From positions 62,001-126,000 of the forward strand of contig JACPOC010000041.1 in assembly GCA_016185125.1 (NCBI GenBank): a DNA stretch of 64,000 nt. Reading direction: 5' to 3'. Source of the DNA: Bacteroidota bacterium. GTDB taxonomy: Bacteria; Bacteroidota; Bacteroidia; B-17B0; Aurantibacillaceae. How positions within the stretch are numbered: position 1 is the first letter of the stretch; each line of letters begins with the position of its first letter. The notes under the pieces were generated by a model. That model had not been told where the DNA came from. It made no database searches and saw only the letters and a program-made list of their open reading frames with translations. Below are positions 36,678 through 45,291 of this stretch, in pieces. A program made the position numbers and the translations under genes.

Positions 36678-37275
36678 CGTGTAGGAAAAACGATTTTAAA
36701 ACATTTAGTCCGGCAGCTTGACTTTTTTCAGGGTGAAACTGGGTAGTAAAAATATTTCTGTAATTAATACTTGCTACAAAATCAAGCCCATAAAATGCTG
36801 TGGCCGCAATCACCTCTTTGTTTTCAGGAACTACGTAATAACTATGAATAAAATAAAAATCTTTAGGATCATTCTGATTATAAAATTCATTGTTGACGAT
36901 GTTGATATCGTTCCAGCCCATGTGAGGAATGCGCAAATGATTTCCCTCAAACTTAACCACAGAACCTTTTATCCAGCCCAAACCACTACAGCGCATGGGC
37001 TCATTTCCGTTTTCCATTATCAATTGCATCCCAAGACATATTCCTAAAAATTTTTTTTTATTTATCATTACTTCCTCAGTAAGGATTTCATCCAGACCCC
37101 TCTCTGATAAGTTTTTCATACCCTGCATAAAAGAACCTACGCCGGGCAAAATAAGGGAGTGAGCATTTTTTATTTCTTCATGATTGGAAGTAATCTTATT
37201 TTCGATCTTCAGAAAGTTGAGCGCTTTTTGCACCGAAGCCACATTACCCATGCCATAATCAATAATAGCAACCAT
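36670..37275 (-). CDS. hisH1: HisH-like glutaminase for sugar amidotransfer (first copy)
   Basis: This 201-residue protein has the class I glutaminase triad, with Cys80 in GICLGMQL and His181 and Glu183 in QFHPEKS. The substrate-contact segment PHMGWNDI is present, and the start VAIIDYGMGNVASVQKAL is typical of HisH. It should release ammonia from glutamine and pass it through its HisF-like partner. The gene follows the amidotransferase gene at 37276 with no gap and precedes hisF1 with an eight-base overlap, giving an amidotransferase-HisH-HisF cassette like that of bacterial acetamidino-sugar pathways. Confidence 0.9.
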   Translation of the reverse strand: MVAIIDYGMGNVASVQKALNFLKIENKITSNHEEIKNAHSLILPGVGSFMQGMKNLSERGLDEILTEEVMINKKKFLGICLGMQLIMENGNEPMRCSGLGWIKGSVVKFEGNHLRIPHMGWNDINIVNNEFYNQNDPKDFYFIHSYYVVPENKEVIAATAFYGLDFVASINYRNIFTTQFHPEKSQAAGLNVLKSFFLHGA

Positions 37276-38427
37276 TTATTCTACTTCAAAATTTCTTAAA
37301 AGATTTCCGGAATTATCCCTTTTAAATTTACCCGTGTCATCCTGCTGAAAAAGAATGGGATTTGTAAAAGAGTTAATAACCTCATCAACTTCATCTTTAC
37401 TCATCTCTGAATATTTAACAAATTCAGTAACCCCATAGTGAGGATATTTTCCGTCAAACTCCTTTATTAGTTTTAACCCTTCAGCTCGCGTGATGCGTTT
37501 GTTTCGGATGTCTATGCAGGCATGATCAGTGGCTCTGCCGAAACCGTACTTTACATATTTTAAATAATCGTGCAGACTAACCAGCTTCTCATCTATATTT
37601 TCATAGTTTGTATAGGTTCCTTCTGTGGGTCCATCCTCTTTAACTTTAAAGCCATACTTTTCTACAATTTCTAATTGTTTCCTGGCGTCCCAGAAAAAAT
37701 AATGACCCAAAAAAATTCCTGTTACTCCAACGCGCTCAATATCTTCATCACTTGGATAAAAGTACGGAGTTAATTCCTTTTCGGTTATCCCGTCCACTCC
37801 TACCATATCCTGAATTCGGTTGCCCAGTAGACCACCAAATTCTTCCAGCCATTTACGATTTAAAACTCTGTTTTTAACGGAGTCTAAATTCGGCCCGCCA
37901 TATTCCTGCTGTGGATTCTCTCCCCATATAATGAGTGGAATATTGAATTTTACGGCTATCATTACGGGAATTGTGAAAATACCTATATGATTTGGCCACA
38001 TTTCATCACCCACTCTTTTGAAACTTTCAACAACCATTTTTTTATAGGCAACATAATTCTTTTTGAAGTGAATTACATCAATTCCCATTTTTGAAATATT
38101 GTCAAGATTGCGTTGACCTAATTCGGTTACTGCTGTTGTCTCAAAACAAACGCATAATGGATTAAGGCCACAAACCTCTTTCATAAAATAAGCCTGGTAA
38201 GTACTATCCTTTCCTCCACTTACAGGAATTAAACAATCGTACCCAACAGCGGTTGACTTCTTAAAATGGCTGATAACTTCGTGAAAATCTTTTTCCCTTT
38301 TTTTCCAGTCTATTCCTTTATTTTTTTCTTCAGCCGCTTTACAGGCACTGCAAATTCCCAGATCATTGAAAGTTAGATCAGGTTTGGTTTCAGGGTAAAG
38401 ACAATTTGTACAATATCTTATCTTCAT
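37276..38427 (-). CDS. N-acetyl-sugar amidotransferase (WbpG/PseA canonical type)
   Basis: This protein (383 residues) has cysteine pairs CTNC (6, 9) and CSAC (26, 29) and the ATP loop SGGKDS at 70-75. It continues with ETTAVTELGQRNLDN, IIWGENPQQEYGG and TEGTYTNYENID. This is the common form found next to HisH and HisF in O-antigen and flagellin-glycan loci, where it makes acetamidino sugars. It is flanked by the Pse-associated methylase gene and hisH1 with no gaps. Campylobacter PseA is a member of this family acting on pseudaminic acid, so pseudaminate is a plausible substrate. Confidence 0.9.
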   Translation of the reverse strand: MKIRYCTNCLYPETKPDLTFNDLGICSACKAAEEKNKGIDWKKREKDFHEVISHFKKSTAVGYDCLIPVSGGKDSTYQAYFMKEVCGLNPLCVCFETTAVTELGQRNLDNISKMGIDVIHFKKNYVAYKKMVVESFKRVGDEMWPNHIGIFTIPVMIAVKFNIPLIIWGENPQQEYGGPNLDSVKNRVLNRKWLEEFGGLLGNRIQDMVGVDGITEKELTPYFYPSDEDIERVGVTGIFLGHYFFWDARKQLEIVEKYGFKVKEDGPTEGTYTNYENIDEKLVSLHDYLKYVKYGFGRATDHACIDIRNKRITRAEGLKLIKEFDGKYPHYGVTEFVKYSEMSKDEVDEVINSFTNPILFQQDDTGKFKRDNSGNLLRNFEVE

Positions 38428-39066
38428 TTATGATAATTTTTCTAACAAATACATATAATCTACATTGTCATTATTAATGTATTTAAAGTATTCACGTTTA
38501 ACTTCCTTTAATTCAGGATTGCCTGCGCTGAAAATTTTTGAAAAATCAGCTTTCCATAAAAAACCCTTGTTATCCCTGTATATAATATCTGTTATTTCCT
38601 CAGCAAAATACTCAAAGCCCCAAATGTATTTTTTACTGCAACGCACCATTTCAGACATTATTTTCCCGTGATTTTCAGGCGCAATATGAATTAGAACTCC
38701 TGCTGTAAAAACCAAATCAAAATAACCATCTTTAAAGGGAATATCATAACCTGACCCCTGAATAATATTAATTCCTTTGGTTTGTTGTTTTGATTTTTCA
38801 ACGGCGTCCTGTTGCAATTCAATCCCGTACAAATTAGTAAATCCCATTTTTTGAAGCCCCCTTAATTGCATACCAATGTTAGCTCCAACTTCCAATATTT
38901 TTATATCTTTAGGAAGATGCCCAATGAAACGGGTATTCATTTCAATTTTGGTAACCCCCCAGTTTTGAAGGTAAAAATCATCCCATTCCTTTTCATTAAA
39001 TGAATTGCGAATATTGTATTCTTTGCCAAATTCACCGCTCCAAAAATCTGATTGTTTGTTTTTCAT
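38428..39066 (-). CDS. pseudaminic acid biosynthesis-associated methylase
   Basis: This 212-residue protein opens KNKQSDFWSGEFGKEYNIRN, a start seen in methylases that sit inside pseudaminic acid gene clusters. It has the SAM motif ILEVGANIGMQ near 56-66, YGIELQQDAVEKS, and FDLVFTAGVLIHIAPEN. It lies between the PseC gene and the amidotransferase gene with zero or one base of spacing. The likely role is methylation of an intermediate or of the finished nonulosonic acid, but the exact position is not known for this family. Confidence 0.85.
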   Translation of the reverse strand: MKNKQSDFWSGEFGKEYNIRNSFNEKEWDDFYLQNWGVTKIEMNTRFIGHLPKDIKILEVGANIGMQLRGLQKMGFTNLYGIELQQDAVEKSKQQTKGINIIQGSGYDIPFKDGYFDLVFTAGVLIHIAPENHGKIMSEMVRCSKKYIWGFEYFAEEITDIIYRDNKGFLWKADFSKIFSAGNPELKEVKREYFKYINNDNVDYMYLLEKLS

Positions 39067-39067
39067 A

Positions 39068-40225
39068 TTATCTATTTGTAAAGTCTTTAACTTGATTAAT
39101 AACGAATTCTTGTTCTTGTGATGTTAATGTGGGGTACATCGGTAAACTTAAGCATTCATCATAGTATGCCTCTGCCAATGGAAAATCTCCATTTTTACAT
39201 CCCAAAGTTTGATAATATGGCATAGTGTGTACAGGAATGTAGTGTACTTGGGCGAAAATGTTACTTTGCTTTAAATGGTTGTATAAACCTAACCTGTCTT
39301 TAACTTGAATTATGTATAGGTGAAAAGCATGACCTTCCTGAATTGAAGGGTTTTGTATTTTAATATTCTTATTATCCCGAAAGGCAGAATTATATTTTTC
39401 AGCAATTTGTTTTCTTTTCGCTAAGAGTTGATCAGCGCGTTTTAATTGTGAAAGCCCTAAAGCGCATAGCAGATCTGAGATCCTGTAATTATAACCAAGT
39501 TCTTGCATTTCATAATACCAGCCCCCGTGATTTTCATTCATTAATTCAGGTTGCTTGGTTATGCCATGCGTACGAAGAAGCAAAAGTTTATCATATAACT
39601 CCTTACTATTAGTAGTTATCATACCTCCTTCACCGGTTGCTATGTGTTTAACAGGATGAAATGAAAAAATTGCAAGGTCGGCAAACACACCGTTTCCACA
39701 GTTTTGCTTTGTTCCTTTCAAATCTGTAAAAAATCCGCCAGGTGCATGACAAGCATCTTCGATGATCCACAAATTATTTTGTAAAGCAATCTCCTTTATC
39801 TTTTCCAGATTAGCTGGCAGACCTGCAAAATCTACTGGGATAATTCCGCTAAAAAATCCTTTGGGTTTTGAATTAATAAGCTCGACCACTTTTTTTTCAT
39901 CTATTAAAAATGTTTCCGGATCAATATCTGCAAAATAAATATTTCCACCGCAATACCGAACGCAATTTGCACTCGCTACAAATGTTATGGGCGAGGTAAT
40001 TACATTAATGCCTTCCTTTACATTCAATGCCATTGCACATAGATGCAGAGCTGCTGTGCCATTGGTAACCGCAACTGCATAAGAGCAACCAATATATTCC
40101 GCAAAAGCGGATTCAAACTCAGCAACTTTCGGGCCCTGGGTTAAAAAGTCAGACGTTAGCGTTTGGACAACTGCTTCTATATCTTCTTTGCTAATGGATT
40201 GTTTCCCGTATGGAATGCTTTTCAT
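39068..40225 (-). CDS. pseC: UDP-4-amino-4,6-dideoxy-N-acetyl-beta-L-altrosamine transaminase
   Basis: This protein (385 residues) is a DegT/DnrJ/EryC1 aminotransferase. Features include MKSIPYGKQSISKEDIEAVV, VTNGTAALHLCAMAL, IIEDACHAPGG, and the pyridoxal-phosphate lysine Lys193 in FSFHPVKHIATGEGG. Residues 255-335 (NYRISDLLCALGLSQLKR and HLYIIQVKDR) match PseC. It aminates the product of PseB at C4. It follows the pseB gene by three bases. Confidence 0.93.
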   Translation of the reverse strand: MKSIPYGKQSISKEDIEAVVQTLTSDFLTQGPKVAEFESAFAEYIGCSYAVAVTNGTAALHLCAMALNVKEGINVITSPITFVASANCVRYCGGNIYFADIDPETFLIDEKKVVELINSKPKGFFSGIIPVDFAGLPANLEKIKEIALQNNLWIIEDACHAPGGFFTDLKGTKQNCGNGVFADLAIFSFHPVKHIATGEGGMITTNSKELYDKLLLLRTHGITKQPELMNENHGGWYYEMQELGYNYRISDLLCALGLSQLKRADQLLAKRKQIAEKYNSAFRDNKNIKIQNPSIQEGHAFHLYIIQVKDRLGLYNHLKQSNIFAQVHYIPVHTMPYYQTLGCKNGDFPLAEAYYDECLSLPMYPTLTSQEQEFVINQVKDFTNR

Positions 40226-40228
40226 ATA

Positions 40229-41245
40229 TTAAACCGAAAAATTTGAGTCGACATTCTCTTTTATAAGTTTTCTTAGTTCCTCAACACCAACCCACTCAGT
40301 ATTATCACCCGAATTGTATTGGAAGCCAATTTCCACAGGCTTAGCATTAAAGTGCTTTTTATAATCAACAATACTCCAATTTGTCACTTGTGGAAGAATA
40401 GCGTAATATTTACCTAAGTCATAAGTTGAAAATGAATCAGATGAAGTAATCATTTCTTCATGCACTTTTTCGCCCGGTCTTATTCCCACTATCTTATGTT
40501 CGCATTCAGGCCCAATTGCCTTAGCCACATCCAGAATTTTGTAGGATGGTATTTTAGGCACAAAAATTTCGCCCCCCCATGCAGTTTCCATGGCATGTAA
40601 AACCATGTCGGCTCCTTCCTGAAGCGAAATATTAAAACGGGTCATTTTGGAATCTGTTATAGGCAAAACTCCGTCTTTTTTTTTGTTTAAAAAGAAGGGT
40701 ATTACAGATCCATTAGATCCCATAACATTGCCATATCTAACCACAGAAAATTTTATCTTGTTCCATCCTTTAATATTGTTTGCGGCAACAAATAGTTTAT
40801 CAGAACAAAGCTTAGTGGCTCCATATAAATTTATTGGAGCAGCCGCTTTATCTGTCGACAGGGCAACAACATTTTCCACACCGGTTTCCAATGCAGCATT
40901 GATAACATTTTCTGCCCCTAATACATTTGTTTTAACACATTCCATTGGATTATACTCGGCAATGTGCACATGTTTCATGGCAGCTGCATGTATGATGTAA
41001 TTAATGCCTTTAAAAGCTGTTTTTAATCTTTCAAAATCACGAATGTCTCCAATAAAGTAACGGAGGGCTGTGTATTTTGTGTCAGGAAACTCCTGATTCA
41101 TTTGAAATTGCTTTTGCTCATCACGCGATAGAATCACTAGGCGCTTTACTTCTGGCCAGCGTGTAAGGATGGTCTTAGTCAACTGCTTGCCCAACGAACC
41201 GGTTCCTCCGGTAATTAAAATTGATTTACCATTTAAGTCTAACAT
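40229..41245 (-). CDS. pseB: UDP-N-acetylglucosamine 4,6-dehydratase (inverting)
   Basis: This 338-residue protein is a short-chain dehydrogenase-type enzyme with the nucleotide loop TGGTGSLGKQ, HAAAMKHVHIAEYNPMECVK, ALSTDKAAAPINLYGATK (Tyr and Lys of the catalytic pair) and RYGNVMGSNGSVIP. It inverts C5 and dehydrates UDP-GlcNAc, the first step of pseudaminic acid synthesis. It starts the Pse block of the operon. Confidence 0.94.
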   Translation of the reverse strand: MLDLNGKSILITGGTGSLGKQLTKTILTRWPEVKRLVILSRDEQKQFQMNQEFPDTKYTALRYFIGDIRDFERLKTAFKGINYIIHAAAMKHVHIAEYNPMECVKTNVLGAENVINAALETGVENVVALSTDKAAAPINLYGATKLCSDKLFVAANNIKGWNKIKFSVVRYGNVMGSNGSVIPFFLNKKKDGVLPITDSKMTRFNISLQEGADMVLHAMETAWGGEIFVPKIPSYKILDVAKAIGPECEHKIVGIRPGEKVHEEMITSSDSFSTYDLGKYYAILPQVTNWSIVDYKKHFNAKPVEIGFQYNSGDNTEWVGVEELRKLIKENVDSNFSV

Positions 41246-41277
41246 AATTTGGTGTTTAATTGCGTTTGTTTTTTAAT

Positions 41278-43107
41278 CTACTTCAGTAAGGACAGCCACT
41301 TTTCTGAGGAGAGGTGCAAAATTTTTGAATAATCTTTTTTTTCATATTTTTTTGTCATAAATGAATTAAACGCATTTTGTAGATCTGTTTTACTTTTAAT
41401 ATTTTCCATCTCATTTTGGCCAAGGTCCCCCATAAAATAATCGTCATTTACTAGATTAAAAATTGGTTTTCCCACTACCATTGCGTCAAGAAATATTGTA
41501 GATCCGGAAGTAGACAAAACAATATTACAGTTCTGCATTTCATCAAAAATGGAACTCGTTTCAGAAAAAAAAAAACTCGCCTTATGTTCCTCGCTAATCA
41601 AATCATTATATATAAAATTCTTTAAATCTACCAGTGGATGACATCTTGCAATAATTTGTACGGATGGATTATCGTTTAAAAATTGTTTTAATAATTTTTT
41701 ATATTGGTTGACGGTGTCAACTTGTAATGTGGTACACCAAAGCATTTTAATTTTATCGGTTGGCTTATTTGCAATTAATGTTTCAACTTTATTTGTATGA
41801 ATTTTTATGTATTTAATATTGCCAGCTTCAACTACAAAATTTTTGTTTAGGGAGTTAAATTTTAGAAAATGATTTTTAAAATAATTTCCCCAAACAATAA
41901 AACTATCGGGGAATGGATAACCATTTTTTCTATTTCTTGTAGCTCCAATTTCATCGTTGGTAATAGAATAAACCGTATGAGCTTCGTAGAAAATGCCATG
42001 CTGCACGCCGTAAGTTGAAATTTTTTTATTTGAAGAGTTTTTCACAGCTGAAGAAATAATTCTTCCGGGAATGTAAAATTCATCCTGATAAAACACTTTA
42101 ACTTTGTTCTCGATGGTTTTGAAATATAGTTTCAACCAGGCATAATTAAAAAGATACTCCATGTTGCTTTGAAGTACTTCATATAATTCATGTTTAATGC
42201 TTGTATTATCCACAAATGAATCTTCACCAAAATTAAAATTTATTTTTTTTATATCGTTGTGTAATTTCAGCAATTTAGTACAGAAGATGAAAGTATGAAT
42301 ACGATTCGGAAAAGCAGAAAAAATTTGTTGATCCCATTTTTTATATTTTAGTTCAGATGAAATTAAACTATAATCGAAAAAGTAAGGTATGTATTTTGTT
42401 TTTTTATTTAAAATTTCACTATAATGTTCAATCCCATTTAATATTTTATCTCCATTATTATCCCCTTTCCAGGTTTGCGGAAAGTAAGTGAAGATCAGGT
42501 TATCGCTTTTAATGTTTTCTGATACAATGTTTTTTTTTGCTTCCTGTCTTACAACATATATACGGGAATAAAAATGCCTTAAATGGCTGATATATGAGCG
42601 TGTATTATAATTAAATGTCGCTGCTCTGTTAAATGTAATATTTTTTGGTTTAAATCCTTTTTTAATAAGATAAGTTTGTAAACTATTGCTGAAGTGAAGG
42701 CCGGTAGAAGGGAGAATAATAGTTATATTTTCTGCAGGTTTTAGTTTATCAGATAAGTGTTTAAAATAAAATACGTTTTTCAGAACACAGTTTTGAGGAT
42801 GTTTTTCAGAAAAGGCTGTTAACCAATATAAAGATAAACCGTCATAATTAAGACTTCTTATGTCTTTTTGAGATCTGCCAATGTGTTTTGCTAAACTTGT
42901 TTTTCCCATTTCATGAACATAATCATTCAAAGCAATTTTATGTATTTCATTATCCTTATCCAAATCGCTAGGATAGATTACTGAATTAAATTTATCTTTA
43001 GAAATAGTAGATGCAAAATCCAGAATAAATGATTTCTCTTTCAAAGGATGAATATCTACAAACTTTTCAAAGTCATTTATATTATAGCTGAAATTGATAA
43101 GTAGCAT
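41278..43107 (-). CDS. putative GT-B transferase, candidate nonulosonic acid transferase
   Basis: This protein (609 residues) has no motif that I can assign with confidence. The C-terminal 300 residues have a capsule-type GT-B look, with STYGVQHGIFYEAHTVYSIT, SFIVWGNYFKNHFL, KMLWCTTLQVDTVNQYK, VQIIARCHPLVDLKNF and NIVLSTSGSTIFLDAMVVGK. KpsS-like and related transferases carry similar HP and SGS motifs. The N-terminal half is lysine- and asparagine-rich with LNYDGLSLYWLTAFSEKHPQ. It lies between the Wzt gene and pseB. A role in transferring the nonulosonic acid is a guess from context; an O-antigen chain-end enzyme is another. Confidence 0.55.
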   Translation of the reverse strand: MLLINFSYNINDFEKFVDIHPLKEKSFILDFASTISKDKFNSVIYPSDLDKDNEIHKIALNDYVHEMGKTSLAKHIGRSQKDIRSLNYDGLSLYWLTAFSEKHPQNCVLKNVFYFKHLSDKLKPAENITIILPSTGLHFSNSLQTYLIKKGFKPKNITFNRAATFNYNTRSYISHLRHFYSRIYVVRQEAKKNIVSENIKSDNLIFTYFPQTWKGDNNGDKILNGIEHYSEILNKKTKYIPYFFDYSLISSELKYKKWDQQIFSAFPNRIHTFIFCTKLLKLHNDIKKINFNFGEDSFVDNTSIKHELYEVLQSNMEYLFNYAWLKLYFKTIENKVKVFYQDEFYIPGRIISSAVKNSSNKKISTYGVQHGIFYEAHTVYSITNDEIGATRNRKNGYPFPDSFIVWGNYFKNHFLKFNSLNKNFVVEAGNIKYIKIHTNKVETLIANKPTDKIKMLWCTTLQVDTVNQYKKLLKQFLNDNPSVQIIARCHPLVDLKNFIYNDLISEEHKASFFFSETSSIFDEMQNCNIVLSTSGSTIFLDAMVVGKPIFNLVNDDYFMGDLGQNEMENIKSKTDLQNAFNSFMTKKYEKKDYSKILHLSSEKWLSLLK

Positions 43108-43108
43108 A

Positions 43109-44404
43109 TTAAACTTCTTCCAAAAAAGAGGTTTCCCATTTTAAACTTGCGAACATGATTCCGGGTCTGTTAGCCGAATAGGATTTAAAGGTAGGGTCAA
43201 AAGAATTTTCTTCAACAAAAAAATTAAAAATGTTATCATGCGAATCTATTCCCCCGACATTAGTTATTCCAATGCCAATACTTGAAATGGTATAGGTTCC
43301 GGACTTCAAAGGGTGCGGCAATTGAACAATTGTTTTATACACACCTTTTTTTCGCAAAGCCAAACGTTCAGGATTTTCGTCAGTATCGCTCGAGCAAGCC
43401 AGAATTTCCCCACCACGATCAATGTTAAGCCCTACACCCAAACCAGAGATATCTTCGTTAAGCACATAATAAATTTCAATAAATATTTTTTCAAAAACAT
43501 CGAAATTTAATTTTTGTTCCTGGTTAACATCATATATTTTAACGTCAAGTATCTGCGCTCGTTTATTATCTTTTGGAGTAAATGTTACATTTGTTGGTGC
43601 TGATCCCATGGAAGTAAAACTGCGTAAATAATAATTAACAGCCTCGTTGGCAGAGCCACTATATTGAATGGTGCCGTTATGTAAAAGTAAACCTTTTGTG
43701 CATAGTGATTTAATGGTGCCTAGCTGATGACTTACAAAGAGAACTGTTCTTCCTTCTCCACTAACCGCTTTCATTTTGCCCATGCATTTTTTTTGAAACT
43801 CCGCATCACCAACGGCGAGTACTTCATCAACAATTAAAATTTCAGGCTCCAGATGTGCAGCTACTGCAAATGCCAAACGGACATACATGCCACTACTGTA
43901 TCTTTTTACGGGTGTATCAATATATCTTTCAACGCCGCTGAAAGCTACAATCTCATCAAATTTTAAAGCAATTTCTTTTTTGGTCATTCCCAAAATGGCC
44001 CCATTCAAAAACACATTTTCTCTTCCGGTTAGATCCGGATGGAAACCTGTTCCAACCTCCAGTAAGCTTGCTATTCGTCCTTTAACTTTATAAGTTCCGA
44101 AAGTGGGTGAGGTTGTGCGGGAAAGAATTTTAAGTAGGGTTGATTTACCTGCTCCGTTTCTTCCAATGATTCCTAAAACATCGCCTTGAGTAACACTGAA
44201 ATTAATATCTTTTAAGGCCCATACTATATCACTATTTCCTTTTTTTGTTCGATCATTTTCCTCACCTAAGTCCAAAGGCTGCTCTTTTTTCCCCTGGAGT
44301 CTACGCGCGAATTTTTTAAGATCGGCTCCAAAAGTGGCGCTCCCTACCTGCCCAAGACGGTATTGCTTACCTAGTCCTTCAACTTTTATAACAGTATTGC
44401 CCAT
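43109..44404 (-). CDS. wzt: ABC transporter ATP-binding protein with C-terminal glycan-recognition domain (Wzt)
   Basis: This 431-residue protein has Walker A GRNGAGKST at 81-89, the signature YSSGM at 169-173 and Walker B ILIVDE at 189-194. After about residue 265 a beta-sandwich domain of the Wzt-C type runs to the end (FEKIFIEIYYVLNEDISGLG, DRGGEILACSSD and LPHPLKSGTYTISSIGIGIT). That domain recognises the finished chain end in known O-antigen exporters. It pairs with the permease gene nine bases upstream and exports the polymer to the periplasm. Confidence 0.93.
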   Translation of the reverse strand: MGNTVIKVEGLGKQYRLGQVGSATFGADLKKFARRLQGKKEQPLDLGEENDRTKKGNSDIVWALKDINFSVTQGDVLGIIGRNGAGKSTLLKILSRTTSPTFGTYKVKGRIASLLEVGTGFHPDLTGRENVFLNGAILGMTKKEIALKFDEIVAFSGVERYIDTPVKRYSSGMYVRLAFAVAAHLEPEILIVDEVLAVGDAEFQKKCMGKMKAVSGEGRTVLFVSHQLGTIKSLCTKGLLLHNGTIQYSGSANEAVNYYLRSFTSMGSAPTNVTFTPKDNKRAQILDVKIYDVNQEQKLNFDVFEKIFIEIYYVLNEDISGLGVGLNIDRGGEILACSSDTDENPERLALRKKGVYKTIVQLPHPLKSGTYTISSIGIGITNVGGIDSHDNIFNFFVEENSFDPTFKSYSANRPGIMFASLKWETSFLEEV

Positions 44405-44413
44405 CTGTATATT

Positions 44414-45277
44414 TTAAACCGAATCCATGAAAGTTTTTTCAACCCGATTAAAAATCAGAACTGAAGTTGAAAGTATAATTAGCATGAAGATAAAACTATA
44501 AATAAGCGCGCCCCCGCTAAAATAACCTGACCCTAAAAACACGTATTTAAAAGTTTCAATAATTGAGGAAATAGGATTTAACATCAGCCAAAATTTCATT
44601 TTAGGAGAAAGCGCAGAAATAGGATAAACTATAGGGCTGGCATACATAAGTAATTGCACACCAAAACCCACCAAAAAAGTAAGATCCCGATACTTAGTGG
44701 TAAGAGACGAAATAAGGATGCCAAATCCTAAACCCAAACCCGCCATAATAATTATTAAAAACGGGAAAAGCCAGAGTAAAGTCCAATTAGGAGAAACAGC
44801 TTTTGAAATATTTAAATAGTATACCCAAATGGCAATAAACAAAACTAATTGAATGCCAAGTTTCCACAAGTTAGAGATCAACACTGAAAGCGGGACAATT
44901 AAGCGAGGAAAATAAACCTTGCCAAATACAGCTGCATTAGCAATAAATGTGTTTGAGGTTTTGGTGAGGCAATCGGCAAAATAAGCCCAAAGCGTAATGC
45001 CGGAAATATAAAAAAGTGTAGGCGGTATACCATCAGTGCTAATACTGGCGAGGTTACCAAAAATAACGGTAAAAATAACGGTTGTAATTACAGGCTGAAT
45101 GATAAACCAGAAAGGACCCAGCAATGTTTGTTTATATACCGAAACAAAATCTCTCTTTACAAGTAACATTAACAGATCACGGTATTTCCAAATGGAAACT
45201 AAATCAACACTTAACCAACTGCTTTGGGGTTTAATAATTAAATCCCATTTTTCTATTTTATTATTTGCATTCTCCAT
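44414..45277 (-). CDS. wzm: ABC-2 type polysaccharide export permease (Wzm)
   Basis: This protein (287 residues) has six membrane segments and the family segment RDLLMLLVKRDFVSVYKQTL after the N-terminal amphipathic region (WDLIIKPQSSWLSVDLVSIW). It also has FGNLASISTDGIPPTLFYIS and the C-terminal MLNPISSIIETFKYVFLG. It forms the channel of the ABC exporter with the adjacent Wzt protein. The presence of this pair means that export does not need Wzx, and no Wzx gene is seen here. Confidence 0.93.
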   Translation of the reverse strand: MENANNKIEKWDLIIKPQSSWLSVDLVSIWKYRDLLMLLVKRDFVSVYKQTLLGPFWFIIQPVITTVIFTVIFGNLASISTDGIPPTLFYISGITLWAYFADCLTKTSNTFIANAAVFGKVYFPRLIVPLSVLISNLWKLGIQLVLFIAIWVYYLNISKAVSPNWTLLWLFPFLIIIMAGLGLGFGILISSLTTKYRDLTFLVGFGVQLLMYASPIVYPISALSPKMKFWLMLNPISSIIETFKYVFLGSGYFSGGALIYSFIFMLIILSTSVLIFNRVEKTFMDSV

Positions 45278-45291
45278 TAAAAAATTTTCTT

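Noticed and set aside
35931-37275. Histidine biosynthesis genes
   Set aside because: HisF has lost Asp11, the genes sit within a glycan locus beside amidotransferase genes, and no other histidine gene is present.
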